NCBI GenBank assembly: GCA_016713085.1
Contig: JADJPV010000002.1
Coordinates: 744,001-808,000 of the forward strand
Length of the DNA stretch: 64,000 nt
Direction of reading: 5' to 3'
Source: Chitinophagaceae bacterium
GTDB lineage: Bacteria > Bacteroidota > Bacteroidia > Chitinophagales > Chitinophagaceae
Of the stretch, positions 9,607 to 18,007 are shown one piece after another; position 1 is the stretch's first letter; each line of letters begins with the position of its first letter. Both the position numbers and the translations under genes were made by a program. Under the pieces are notes generated by a model. That model had not been told where the DNA came from and did no database searches. It saw only the letters and a list, made by a program, of their open reading frames with translations.

Positions 9607-9922
9607 ACAGCATCACTATCATTTGACAATACTGAGATTGCAAAATCCTGAGCCGTTTAGTTCCTTCATAATCCGATAGCTATTGGATGTAGCGGAGCAT
9701 TTGAAATACAATTGTTCGGTATTAGCTTTATATTAGCAACAGCAATACTGTTTCCACAATTAATCAGATAACTATCAGATCGGGCAGGTTTAACTGTTAC
9801 AGGTAACCTGTTTTGCTACGGAACAGCCCCGCCAGTCAGAGGAGGGAATACTTATTCCGCAGTTTTGCAAAGCCTGTACATCGACAGCACTTTACAGACA
9901 TATTCAAGCTTTAAAAAATTGT
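9607..9922. other. Intergenic region holding a dispersed repeat copy
   Basis: No gene is seen in these 316 bases. Bases 9722-9835 resemble 15251-15345: both start TTAG(C/T)TTTA(T/C)ATTAGCA and end in a GTTTAACTGTTACAGG block followed by a CGGAACAGC hairpin. The copy here has an extra internal stretch and a decayed second hairpin. Confidence 0.65.
9722..9835. repeat. Dispersed repeat, copy A (hairpin half)
   Basis: It shares the left block and the GTTTAACTGTTACAGG plus CGGAACAGC block with copy B at 15251-15345. CAGGTT (9785-9790) pairs with AACCTG (9805-9810). Confidence 0.6.
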
Positions 9923-10456
9923 ATGATAAAAGAGACAGAAAAAATTAAGAACGCTTTAGAAAGATGCAAAAAAGCATTTACCCTGAAACCAGCGATGGGA
10001 AGGGATACGGCCGTTTCTAAAGTACGCATGGTAAACGGGCTAAGCTGCGAAGTAAGTGAAGGCAACTGGAAGTTTTCTGTTGATATGCCCGAAGGAATTG
10101 GCGGCAGCAATACTGCTCCCACACCCGGCGTATATGGAAGGGCGGCACTGGGTTCCTGTCTTGCCATTGGCTATATGATGAAAGCTGCAGAATTAAACAT
10201 CCCTGTTAAAAATTTAGAAGTAGAAGTACAGGCTGATTTTGACGATGGTGCTTTATTAGGTACCGCAGATAAGACGATTCCTCCGGGTTATCTTGAAGTG
10301 CGTTATACCATAACGATTGAAAGTGATGCACCGGAAGAAAAAATTATGCAGATGCTGGATGACGGTGATGTACACAGCCCTTACCTGGATGTATTTTCAA
10401 GAGCGCAAAAATGTGTAAGAAAAATAAATATTGTATCCGCTAAAATTAATAACTGA
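9923..10456 (+). CDS. OsmC-family peroxide-reducing protein
   Basis: 177 residues. OsmC/Ohr proteins reduce organic hydroperoxides with two conserved Cys. Here the first Cys is in AALGSCLAIGYM (about residue 79), in the usual central helix, and a later one is in AQKCVRKI (about residue 168), near the position of the resolving Cys. An Arg in YGRAALGS lies upstream, as in the family. There is no signal peptide, so it should be cytoplasmic. Its TGA overlaps the ATG of the methyltransferase by one base, so the two are translationally coupled. The specific subfamily (OsmC, Ohr or YhfA-like) is not determined. Confidence 0.88.
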   Translation: MIKETEKIKNALERCKKAFTLKPAMGRDTAVSKVRMVNGLSCEVSEGNWKFSVDMPEGIGGSNTAPTPGVYGRAALGSCLAIGYMMKAAELNIPVKNLEVEVQADFDDGALLGTADKTIPPGYLEVRYTITIESDAPEEKIMQMLDDGDVHSPYLDVFSRAQKCVRKINIVSAKINN

Positions 10457-11271
10457 TGGAACCAGCCCTGCAAAGACGAGTACAGCGATATGGATGGGAT
10501 AAAGCTGCCGCACATTACGAAAATACCTGGCAGGAGCAACTGAAATCTGCGCATGACTGTCTGTTTGATTTTGCCAGCATTCAGGAAGGGCAAAAAATTA
10601 TTGATATTGCCTGTGGTACAGGGCTTGCCAGTTTTCGGGCAGCAGAGGCAACAGGCAGTAAAGGGTTTGTGCTGGGTACTGATATTTCAGACAAGATGAT
10701 TGAGATTGCTGATAACACAGCGAAAGAAAACGGCATCAGCAATGCCAGGTTTGAACGGATGGATGCGGAAGAGTTAAAAGTGAATGATGAAGAATTTGAT
10801 GTGGCAATTTGTGCACTCGGGTTAATGTATGCGCCGGGTCCTGTAAATGCGTTGAAAGAAATGTACCGTGTTTTGAAAAAAGGAGGGGTATGTATTGCAG
10901 CTGTTTGGGGAAAGAGAGGTCATTGTGGCTGGGCAGATATATTTGAAATTGTTGACAAACGGGTGTCGTCGGAAGTGGGCTCGATTTTCTTCAATTTAGG
11001 GAATGAGAGTGTGCTTGAAAAGAGCTTTGAATTGGCAGGGTTTTCAAAAGGCAAAGTCAAAAGAATCCAATCTTCTCTTAACTATGACTCAGCTGAAGCT
11101 GCATGTGCTGCTGCATTTGAAGGAGGGCCGGTTGCATTGGCGTATTTTAAATTCCCTGAAAATGTACAAAAAGAAGTTTGCGAAGAATATCTTGTTTCTA
11201 TTGAAAAATATAAAACAGGGAAAGGCTATTCTATTCCCGGAGAATTTATAATATGCCTTGGAATAAAGTAA
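10456..11271 (+). CDS. Class I SAM-dependent methyltransferase (UbiE/COQ5-like)
   Basis: 271 residues with the standard class I order: motif I VIDIACGTGLASF-like IIDIACGTGLA (about 48-58), acidic end of strand 2 in LGTDISDKM (about 75), motif II MDAEELKVNDEEFDVAIC (about 100-117) and MYRVLKKGGV (about 138-147). This predicts transfer of a methyl group from S-adenosylmethionine to a small molecule; the substrate cannot be told. It is coupled to the OsmC gene by a one-base overlap (10456), so the pair is probably one transcript, perhaps in a stress response. Confidence 0.88.
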   Translation: MEPALQRRVQRYGWDKAAAHYENTWQEQLKSAHDCLFDFASIQEGQKIIDIACGTGLASFRAAEATGSKGFVLGTDISDKMIEIADNTAKENGISNARFERMDAEELKVNDEEFDVAICALGLMYAPGPVNALKEMYRVLKKGGVCIAAVWGKRGHCGWADIFEIVDKRVSSEVGSIFFNLGNESVLEKSFELAGFSKGKVKRIQSSLNYDSAEAACAAAFEGGPVALAYFKFPENVQKEVCEEYLVSIEKYKTGKGYSIPGEFIICLGIK

Positions 11272-11328
11272 TCGTCTGTGGTAAGTGTTCCGAAGCATTA
11301 CCCCATGCTGTTTATTTTTTCGCAGATT

Positions 11329-11383
11329 GGCAAGGGTCACGCTTGTGCCAATAAAGGATGCGCTGTTGCGGAACACCTGCTCC
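11329..11383. repeat. Dispersed two-hairpin repeat, copy C
   Basis: It contains the CACGCTTGTGC half-hairpin, then ATAAAGGATGCGCTGTTGCGGAACACCTGC. This joins in one unit the two motifs that are found separately in other copies (CGCTTGTGCTATAAAGG at 14692-14749; CGCTGTTGCGGAACAGCTGCGCC in 15251-15349). Confidence 0.65.
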
Positions 11384-11450
11384 ATTGAAAAATTCACAGC
11401 AACACAGATTTAGTAAATTCGATTTTCATTCATAAAACAATTCTTCTGCA

Positions 11451-12491
11451 ATGAATAAATTATTGCTTTGTCTTTTTCTGCCCTCTCTCTTATTTGCACA
11501 GACTGACAGTACTGATATCATCGTGAGGCAAATGATGGAGAAGCAAAAAATTATTGGGCTTTCACTGGCTGTCATAAAGAACGGACAGCCTCTTGTAAAC
11601 AAAGGTTACGGACTGGCCAATGCAGAACTGAAAGTGCCGGTAAGTTCCGAAACGGTGATCAGACTTGGTTCTGTGAGTAAGCAGTTTTTTACAACAGCCA
11701 TTATGAAATTAATGGAAGAAGGAAAACTGAGTATTGATGATTCGGTACATAAATTCTTCCCAGATGCACCGGAAATATGGCGGCCGATAACAATCAAAAA
11801 CCTGATGTCTCACACATCGGGCTTGCAGAGAGAAGGGCCTGCCTATAACAATTTTAAAATTCAACCCGATATAAACATTATTAAGTCTGCATACAGTTTA
11901 CCACTGGTTTTTAAAACCGGGGAAAAATACCAGTATTGTAATTTGGCTTATTTCATGCTGGCAGAAATCATCAAACAGGTAAGCGGCATGCCCTGGCAGG
12001 ATTATATTCGTGATAAATTATTTTTACCGGCAGGAATGAATAACAGTTATCTCACAGACTTTTATGTCATCATTCCCAACCGGGCCGATGGGTATATGCA
12101 TAGGCATGATACCCTGATTAACGCCACAGCCATGTATGCCATACGACCCAGCGGTGGATTTCTTTCTACTTCTTCAGATATGATTAAATGGGAGAGGGCG
12201 ATCAGTGAGAAAAAGATGATTCTTACAAAAGACCATTGGGAACAACTGTGGCAACCGTTTATTAAAACTTCAGATAAAGCAGAGTCAAAGGAATATTATG
12301 GTTTTGGCTGGGCAATCGATGAATACAAGGGACATCAGTTAATTGTTCACACAGGTTCTAATATCGGGTTTCGGTCTGTATATACACGTTTTGTGAATGA
12401 CGGACTTTCCATTATCATTCTTACGAATACAGATGAAGCAAATCCGCGGGCCATAGCAAACGCTCTTGCAGATTATTATTTCAGGAAATAA
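11451..12491 (+). CDS. Secreted serine hydrolase of the class C beta-lactamase family
   Basis: 346 residues with a short signal peptide (LLFAQ, about residue 17). The three active-site motifs of the beta-lactamase/DD-peptidase/esterase fold are present in order: SxxK as SVSK (about residues 75-78) followed by QFFTTAIMKL, YxN as YCN in KYQYCNLAYF (about 162-164), and the HxG triad replacement in IVHTGSNIGF (about 305). The family includes beta-lactamases, D-aminopeptidases and esterases, and the sequence alone does not choose between them. It probably acts in the periplasm. It is monocistronic, with repeat DNA upstream and an orphan membrane protein downstream. Confidence 0.88.
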   Translation: MNKLLLCLFLPSLLFAQTDSTDIIVRQMMEKQKIIGLSLAVIKNGQPLVNKGYGLANAELKVPVSSETVIRLGSVSKQFFTTAIMKLMEEGKLSIDDSVHKFFPDAPEIWRPITIKNLMSHTSGLQREGPAYNNFKIQPDINIIKSAYSLPLVFKTGEKYQYCNLAYFMLAEIIKQVSGMPWQDYIRDKLFLPAGMNNSYLTDFYVIIPNRADGYMHRHDTLINATAMYAIRPSGGFLSTSSDMIKWERAISEKKMILTKDHWEQLWQPFIKTSDKAESKEYYGFGWAIDEYKGHQLIVHTGSNIGFRSVYTRFVNDGLSIIILTNTDEANPRAIANALADYYFRK

Positions 12492-12556
12492 GTAGTTTAT
12501 TAGAGTATGGCAGAAGCGAAACGCTTGCGGCAAAAAACGGAATAAAATAAATAACA

Positions 12557-13165
12557 ATGAAGATTCTGATTTTTATACTAATATGGGTTGTCTTCGTTTT
12601 TGTTGAATATTTCCTTTTACCATATTTTGTTCAACCTGTTTCCTGGTTATTGGTATGCTTCGTTTTACTAATTCTGTTAATAAGGCAAATAATAAAAGCA
12701 TTTAAAGAACGGAAAAACTTAAGAACAAACCGAATAGTACATCTTTCAACTGCAGTAATCCTGTTTTTTCTAACTTTTTATAATTTCAATAAAATACCAA
12801 ACTTAATTATTGAAAAAGTTGATTGGACAATTTCTTATAATAAACGCAGTGAAATAGTAAATAAAGTTTTAGAAGAAGAATTGAAACCTAATAAAGATAT
12901 GAATAACGGAATTTGTGAACTTCCGTTCGATTATCCAATTATTTCAAATGGAGGAAATGATATTTGGATTGATGAAAATAAGAACGATAACACAAAGACT
13001 ATTAAATTTTGGATTTCAAGGGGATTTTTTGATTCACCACAAACCTATTTCATATTCACCAATGACAATGAAGCAAAGAAATATTACCAAGAACTGGTTA
13101 GAACAAAACCTGAATATAATTGGCAATTAGAGGGAAATTGGTATCGAATAATGGAAAGAGATTAA
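12557..13165 (+). CDS. Small membrane protein of unknown function
   Basis: 202 residues. Residues 1-22 and 28-47 are strongly hydrophobic, a third hydrophobic stretch lies at 66-82, and the rest is soluble and rich in Asn, Lys and Glu. The soluble part (about 85-202) ends EYNWQLEGNWYRIMERD and is probably a small alpha/beta domain on one side of the membrane. I do not recognise the family. The gene is noticeably AT-richer than its neighbours and is flanked by unrelated genes and repeats, so recent acquisition is possible. Confidence 0.7.
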   Translation: MKILIFILIWVVFVFVEYFLLPYFVQPVSWLLVCFVLLILLIRQIIKAFKERKNLRTNRIVHLSTAVILFFLTFYNFNKIPNLIIEKVDWTISYNKRSEIVNKVLEEELKPNKDMNNGICELPFDYPIISNGGNDIWIDENKNDNTKTIKFWISRGFFDSPQTYFIFTNDNEAKKYYQELVRTKPEYNWQLEGNWYRIMERD

Positions 13166-13357
13166 TTCCCTCGGGGCAGGCCTCTGTTCTAACGAGCCGG
13201 AAATGGATATGTAAGTTTGTTTCCTGTGCCAGGAACCAAGACGAAGAGATTAGAATAATTCAATAACATTATACAACTTTTAATATGTGGGCACCAGTAA
13301 ATAAATAACAGGGGTAAATACAATGGAAGGCACAAACAATAAATTGACATAAAAAGT

Positions 13358-13801
13358 ATGGCAGTTAAAAACAAAACAACGGAAACGGAAGTTGACGTAA
13401 AAGATTTCATCAACTCATGGGTTGACAACGAACAAAAGAAGGCCGACAGTTTTCAACTGATTGAACTGATGTTAAAATGGTCAGGGTTTAAACCCAAAAT
13501 GTGGGGGCCAACAATTATTGGATTTGGCAGCTATCACTACAAGTATGCCAGTGGTCATGAAGGTGATGCACCCATTATTGGTTTTTCACCACGTAAAGCG
13601 GAATTTTCCCTGTATGTGTTCTCACCAACAGAAGAGAATAAACACCTGTTAAATGACCTGGGAAAATTTAAAATGGGGAAAGCCTGTATTTATGTAAAGA
13701 AACTGAACGACATCAATATTTCGGCCCTGGAAAAGCTATGTAAAACATCGATTGCTTATGTTAATGAGTATCACGAATGTGTCTGTAGAGAAAATAAATG
13801 A
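13358..13801 (+). CDS. DUF1801 (YdhG-like) domain protein
   Basis: 147 residues. The pattern of DUF1801 is visible: an N-terminal helix (VKDFINSWVDNEQKKADSF), then MWGPTIIGFGSYHYKY, then a strand pair IIGFSPRKAEFSLYVF, and a C-terminal helix-strand with LGKFKMGKACIYVKKLNDI. The family is widespread, cytoplasmic and of unknown biochemical role; some members are linked to iron or stress genes in other bacteria. No partner is evident here. The stop at 13801 borders directly on a repeat block. Confidence 0.85.
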   Translation: MAVKNKTTETEVDVKDFINSWVDNEQKKADSFQLIELMLKWSGFKPKMWGPTIIGFGSYHYKYASGHEGDAPIIGFSPRKAEFSLYVFSPTEENKHLLNDLGKFKMGKACIYVKKLNDINISALEKLCKTSIAYVNEYHECVCRENK

Positions 13802-13823
13802 TAAACAGTTGCCGGTGCCGGTA

Positions 13824-13957
13824 AAGGCACAAAGCCTCCGGTTGGTGCAAGCGTATCACTTGTGCCTTCCAATAGGAATAACTGATATCATTCATAAAGC
13901 ACAAGCTGGGCGCTTGCGCTATAAAGGGACCCGCTGTTTTGGAATACCAGCGCAAGT
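13824..13957. repeat. Dispersed two-hairpin repeat, copy D
   Basis: Three parts are seen: a GTGCAAG/CTTGTGC hairpin at about 13837-13867, the block GGAATAACTGATATCATTCATAAAG plus hairpin at 13871-13928, and a decayed CCCGCTGTTTTGGAATACCAGCGC hairpin after it. Bases 13871-13928 match 14692-14749 with about five differences. Confidence 0.75.
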
Positions 13958-14000
13958 AAATTGTTCATTCACTAATAAAACATTTTTTAACCATTTACCG

Positions 14001-14624
14001 ATGACTATTATTAAACGGATATTCATTGCTGGTTCTGTTTCATTGATACTGCTTTTTTTGCAGCCGGCATACAGCCAATCTGGAAAACCCTGGACAGAAG
14101 CAGATCGACAATACCTTGTAGAAAATCTTGAACGAACTAAACTGGCGATTATAAAGGAGACTCAAAATCTGACCATACAGCAATGGTCATTTAAACAGGA
14201 TTCTTCCAACTGGTCAATTGCACAAGTTCTTGAACATCTCGGATTGTACGAAAGGATTTTTGCACAGGAAGCTGACATCATGCTGAGTACAGCTCCAGAC
14301 CCAACGTTAAACAGTTTTTCAAAACCTGACAGCTTATATCTAAACTGGATGAGTGATCCGAGTCCTCACAAGGCGGAATGGAATGCGGAACCACTTGGAT
14401 TCATGAAAGGTGACGACAATCTGCGGTTTTTTCTTTTTGGAAGAGATCACCTGATAAGTTTTATCGGGAATACAACTTACGACCTGAACTCACATTTTAC
14501 ATTTCGTTGGGGTGAGGAGAAGCGAAGAAGTATTCATGCTTTAATGGTAGTGCATTTTGGTCATACTGATCGACATTTGAAACAGATACTACGCATAAAA
14601 AGCGAAAAGGGTTATCCCAAATAA
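14001..14624 (+). CDS. Secreted DinB-like protein
   Basis: 207 residues from the ATG at 14001. The frame is open further upstream, but that part is repeat DNA, while 14001 gives a good signal peptide (hydrophobic core then PAYSQ). The mature part has the four-helix pattern of the DinB/YfiT superfamily: YLVENLERTKLAIIKETQNLTIQQW, then WSIAQVLEHLGLYERI with a candidate metal His, and a C-terminal His-rich stretch MVVHFGHTDRHLKQILRI. DinB proteins bind a metal with three His and are often thiol-dependent transferases or hydrolases; a secreted form is common in Bacteroidota. The function is unknown. Confidence 0.82.
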   Translation: MTIIKRIFIAGSVSLILLFLQPAYSQSGKPWTEADRQYLVENLERTKLAIIKETQNLTIQQWSFKQDSSNWSIAQVLEHLGLYERIFAQEADIMLSTAPDPTLNSFSKPDSLYLNWMSDPSPHKAEWNAEPLGFMKGDDNLRFFLFGRDHLISFIGNTTYDLNSHFTFRWGEEKRRSIHALMVVHFGHTDRHLKQILRIKSEKGYPK

Positions 14625-14691
14625 TCGATAGATCTGCGCACAACATGAATTGTGTAAGAACCAGGCAGCTTATTCCCCGCTTATGCCCTGC

Positions 14692-14749
14692 AACAGGAAT
14701 AACTGATATCATTCATAAAGCACAAGCGGGACGCTTGTGCTATAAAGGC
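14692..14749. repeat. Dispersed hairpin repeat, copy E
   Basis: A near copy of 13871-13928. AGCACAAGCG and CGCTTGTGCT form a perfect 10-bp stem with a GGA loop at 14719-14741. Confidence 0.8.
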
Positions 14750-14801
14750 AGTAATACAAAATGACAAATACAGGTTCTCTTAAACTGACAAAACAAAGAA
14801 A

Positions 14802-15227
14802 ATGCGCTATTTATTAATTCTATTCAGTTCATATATTTTTATATGTTGCTCTGGTCAAAACAGACTGACAGCAAAAAAATCAGACAAAGGTTACATAACC
14901 ACGGGAACGGGGCTTAAATATAAAATTCTGAAAAATGGCAGTGGCCAAAAAGCAAAAGCCGGGCAGGAAGTTTTGATTCGTGAAACAACTTCGTATTTAA
15001 ACGGCACAGTTTTATACTCAAATGAAAATTCGGGTACACCTGTGAAAGTATTAATTGGTGGAAACCAGGCAACGAACGCTGTTGACGAAGGACTGAGGGG
15101 AATGCAAGAAGGAGAAATACGCCAATTGATTGCACCGCCCAATTTAGTGAGGCGTAAATCATATCCGTCAAATGTGTCACCTGACTCATCATTGACGATA
15201 AAAATAATCTTACATAAGATTTTATAA
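14802..15227 (+). CDS. FKBP-type peptidyl-prolyl isomerase, lipoprotein
   Basis: 141 residues. A lipoprotein signal precedes ICCSGQ (Cys about residue 15 or 16). Residues 35-141 follow the FKBP pattern: GLKYKILKNGSGQKAKAGQEVLIRETTSYL opening strands, NGTVLYSNENSGTP, a central helix GLRGMQEGEIRQLIAPPNL, and a final strand LTIKIILHKI. Several aromatic residues of the usual FKBP pocket are replaced, so catalytic activity may be weak. It should be periplasmic and membrane-anchored, probably a folding factor. It is monocistronic, with repeat copies E and B on either side. Confidence 0.85.
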   Translation: MRYLLILFSSYIFICCSGQNRLTAKKSDKGYITTGTGLKYKILKNGSGQKAKAGQEVLIRETTSYLNGTVLYSNENSGTPVKVLIGGNQATNAVDEGLRGMQEGEIRQLIAPPNLVRRKSYPSNVSPDSSLTIKIILHKIL

Positions 15228-15250
15228 TACACAAAATCGAAAGGGCAAAA

Positions 15251-15349
15251 TTAGTTTTACATTAGCAGCAGTAATACTCTTTCACGGCTGAAGCGGAAAA
15301 GGTTTAACTGTTACAGGAAACCCGCTGTTGCGGAACAGCTGCGCCAGCG
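15251..15349. repeat. Dispersed hairpin repeat, copy B
   Basis: It ends with CGCTGTTGCGGAACAGCTGCGCCAGCG, in which GCTGTT and AACAGC pair around GCGG. Related to 9722-9835 and, in its right half, to 11329-11383. Confidence 0.7.
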
Positions 15350-15372
15350 ATGTTGCCGAAATACTTAATATT

Positions 15373-16041
15373 ATGAATTATATATACCGGTTATTTGTTT
15401 TCATTTTTCTGATCTGTCCATTTCTTACCAAGGCTCAATCAACAGGAAAACTTTTTAACGGCAAGAATCTAAATGGCTGGTATGCCTATGAACCGGGCTC
15501 GGGGAAACATGCAAATGCTTCGGAAGTCTTTAAGGTTGATCAGCAGATGATTCGTTTATATGGAGTTAAGGCAGGTTACCTGATGAGTGAGCAATCGTTT
15601 CAGACTTTTCAGTTAACTCTTGAGTTTAGATGGAATACTGATTCAACATTTACCAGGAAATCGAACAGTAAAAATAGCGGTGTCATGTACCTGGTTCCTT
15701 CAACTACTTCTGATACATTATGGCCAAAGGGTATTCAGTTTCAGATCAAAGAAGGAGCTACCGGAGATTTTGTTTTGCTGCAGGATGTTACTCTGCAAAT
15801 CAATGGAAAAACAACCGTGCCGGGCAGAAGTGTGGTAGCGGCCCGTTTTGAAGATGCAGCAAAACCTGTTGGTGAATGGAATACGATTATTATTACATCA
15901 GTAAATGGCAGAGTGAAACAGGAACTGAATGGAAAATTAGTGAATGAAGGAACTGAAGCTTCTGTTTCAGAAGGACGGATCTTATTGCAGTATGAAGGCT
16001 ATCCAATAGATTTCAGAAAAGTTGTGATTAAGAAATTATAA
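15373..16041 (+). CDS. Secreted DUF1080 (3-keto-disaccharide hydrolase-like) protein
   Basis: 222 residues from the ATG at 15373. An earlier in-frame ATG at 15328 lies in repeat copy B and would spoil the signal peptide, which ends KAQS. The mature domain is a LamG-like jelly roll of the DUF1080 type: LFNGKNLNGWYAY at the start, a KSNSKNSGVMYLVP turn, GIQFQIKEG, GEWNTIIITSVNGRVKQELNGK and a final IDFRKVVIKKL strand. Some DUF1080 members cleave 3-keto-glycosides and others are only glycan-binding. It should be periplasmic. No 3-keto-sugar dehydrogenase is nearby, so the role is open. Confidence 0.87.
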   Translation: MNYIYRLFVFIFLICPFLTKAQSTGKLFNGKNLNGWYAYEPGSGKHANASEVFKVDQQMIRLYGVKAGYLMSEQSFQTFQLTLEFRWNTDSTFTRKSNSKNSGVMYLVPSTTSDTLWPKGIQFQIKEGATGDFVLLQDVTLQINGKTTVPGRSVVAARFEDAAKPVGEWNTIIITSVNGRVKQELNGKLVNEGTEASVSEGRILLQYEGYPIDFRKVVIKKL

Positions 16042-16063
16042 GTGATTTATCTGTATCAGTAAG

Positions 16064-16099
16064 GTTTCTGAGGATCACCTGATGCTGTTTAATTCTAAT
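16064..16099. repeat. 36-base dispersed repeat, second copy
   Basis: It resembles 8269-8304: both have GTTTC-x-x-AGGATCACCTG followed by TTTAATTCT. A weaker third likeness, ACCTGATGCCGTTTGATATTCC, occurs at about 18033-18054, at the start of the MtfA locus. Confidence 0.5.
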
Positions 16100-16202
16100 A
16101 ATTAAAATTCAAACCCGCAAAAGTGACGTAAACATCCGGGATGTACTGTAAATGCAAAATGATTGTCTTTTCTTTGCATCATCTTTTTAAGTTTTTCGGT
16201 CA

Positions 16203-16610
16203 ATGCGTGAACTTTCAATCATTGCTTATTTTTTCATTTTCTTACAGGGATCAATGATCCCGGTTCCTTTTGCGCTTTTATTAGTTGCAGGGTTACGGAG
16301 TATTGAGCCCTTAACCGGTGTGTTTATTGTAATGGCAGATATTGCCCTGCTTACGCTGCTGTTTATAGCAGTGTTCAAAAGATCAAAAACAAGGCTCATT
16401 ATTGAAGCTGCTGCCTTTTTGATTTTATTACTGCCGCTGCTGCGAATCATTTATTCATTCCCTTTAAGCATGTTTAATAACGTTTGGTTTTTGTTTCCGT
16501 TTGCATGTTTTGTTATTCTTTATCCATGGTCGGTGGTAAGGTCGTACAGGAAATACAAAAGCAGGATTGCTGAAGAAAATCTTCGGAAAGAAAGCCAGGC
16601 AGATGAATAA
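16203..16610 (+). CDS. Four-helix membrane protein of unknown function
   Basis: 135 residues with about four hydrophobic segments (5-28, 35-57, 64-84, 92-112) and a basic, then acidic, C-terminal tail in the cytoplasm (RSYRKYKSRIAEENLRKE). It has no recognised motif or family. It lies alone between the DUF1080 gene and a broken plug-domain gene. Confidence 0.7.
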   Translation: MRELSIIAYFFIFLQGSMIPVPFALLLVAGLRSIEPLTGVFIVMADIALLTLLFIAVFKRSKTRLIIEAAAFLILLLPLLRIIYSFPLSMFNNVWFLFPFACFVILYPWSVVRSYRKYKSRIAEENLRKESQADE

Positions 16611-16801
16611 TTTTTTTACAGGAGCCTATACCAAACAATCAATTGTTAATTGCTGTTGATCATTGCTCAGTATAACGGGCCAGGCTTATATTTACGGTAA
16701 ATCAATAACAAACAAAATTGGTTAATTGGCAGCTATGCAGGCAACAGCAAGAAATAGCGGCTCACTGTCAGTTGTTATCAACAAGGCAAAAAATGTGTTC
16801 A

Positions 16802-17969
16802 ATGAGGTGCAAAATTTCTTTGATTCTTTTCTTCTTTATTTCTTTGCTGCATCAGGAACTGTACGGACAGGATTCTTCTGTTTTGGTTACCTGCGAAAGA
16901 GTGAATGAGTCTGACACGCTATGGCTCACGGCCATTTTAAAGCAGGGCTCAAAGCCGGGGTCCTTAATGGTTGTGGCAACAGATGAGAATACAAACCTTG
17001 CTGATACATTGTATTATCCTCTTGTAGAATATAAGAATGAATTTGAACTGATTGTACCCGGTAGTTTTGAAAACAGCACATTGATCATTAAAGGATATTA
17101 TTATCCGGCCATTTTCCAGATCAGGGGTATATTAAACAGCAAAATGATTTCGGAGAATATGCTGGTGTTTTTATTTGCCCGGAACAATACCATTTACAAT
17201 AAGATTGTAAATATTAATACAGAGAAAGGCTTTGCATTGCCGAAGCTTGTGTTTGAAAATAAGGCGAGCCTGTTTTTTAATTTTGTAAATACGAAACGGA
17301 AAGTAAAACCTGATATCAGCATTTCACAGTTTCCGGAAGCAAAGGACTTTACTGATTCTGTTTTCTATGCCCGGTTTGATTTTTCTTCACATTTATTGAC
17401 AGGTATGAAGTATGATTCCTTAAAAAGAGAAGGTAAGCTGCCTGCAAATGCAGTTGCAGTTGAGGGTAAAGGAAAAGAACTGCAGCAGATCATTGTAACG
17501 GGCACAAGAAAAACCAAAGCGGAGAAATACAAAGAGCAATACACAACATCTGCATTCCAGGATATTATGGAAAAGGAATATGATTGCCTCAGCAATGATG
17601 ATATTCTTTCTTACCCTGATTGTTTAACTTACCTTATAAGCAGGGTGCCTGGTTTGCAAAAAGGAACAGATCGGGACGGACAAACAGCATTATTGTGGCG
17701 TAGAGAACAGATCAGGGCATATTATATTGATGAAATGGAAGTGGATATTCAGCAGATTGAATCGCTGGATGTAGGCAGTATTGCACTCATTAAACTTCTT
17801 CCCAACATTTGTATGGGCAGGCCGTACCGGCAATACCAGCGGCGGAGTTATTGCCATTTATACGAGGAAGGGAGAATTTATAAGACAGGGAACGAACTAC
17901 AGCAATTGGATTTTTTCAGTAAGGGGTTACACGCCGGCCGATTATATTCTTTTTTCAAATAGCAAATAG
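16802..17969 (+). pseudogene. Secreted protein with a TonB-plug-like C-terminal domain, frameshifted
   Basis: Start 16802 (or 16793) gives a signal peptide ending LYGQ. The N-terminal 200 residues are beta-rich, like the Ig-type domains that precede plug domains in Bacteroidota macroglobulin/TonB-like proteins. A linker with QQIIVTGTRK follows, then a plug-like domain (LISRVPGLQ, YYIDEMEVD, IESLDVGSIALIK). The expected glycine-rich end (TFVWAGRTGNTSGGVIAIYT) is in a different frame, running to the TAG at 17969. The shift falls at about 17795-17810, where one extra or two missing bases would join the parts. Repaired length is about 390 residues with no barrel. Without repair the first frame ends at 17962 with unrelated sequence. 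Confidence 0.75.
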
Positions 17970-18007
17970 CTTGGTTGTTTTGTTTGATTTTAATCTGCTA
18001 AAACCCA

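Noticed and set aside
13752..14000. N-terminal extension of the DinB-like gene
   Set aside because: The extension is composed of repeat copy D and overlaps the DUF1801 gene. The ATG at 14001 gives a proper signal peptide.
15328..15372. Upstream start for the DUF1080 protein
   Set aside because: These 15 codons lie in repeat copy B and would place non-signal sequence before the signal peptide.
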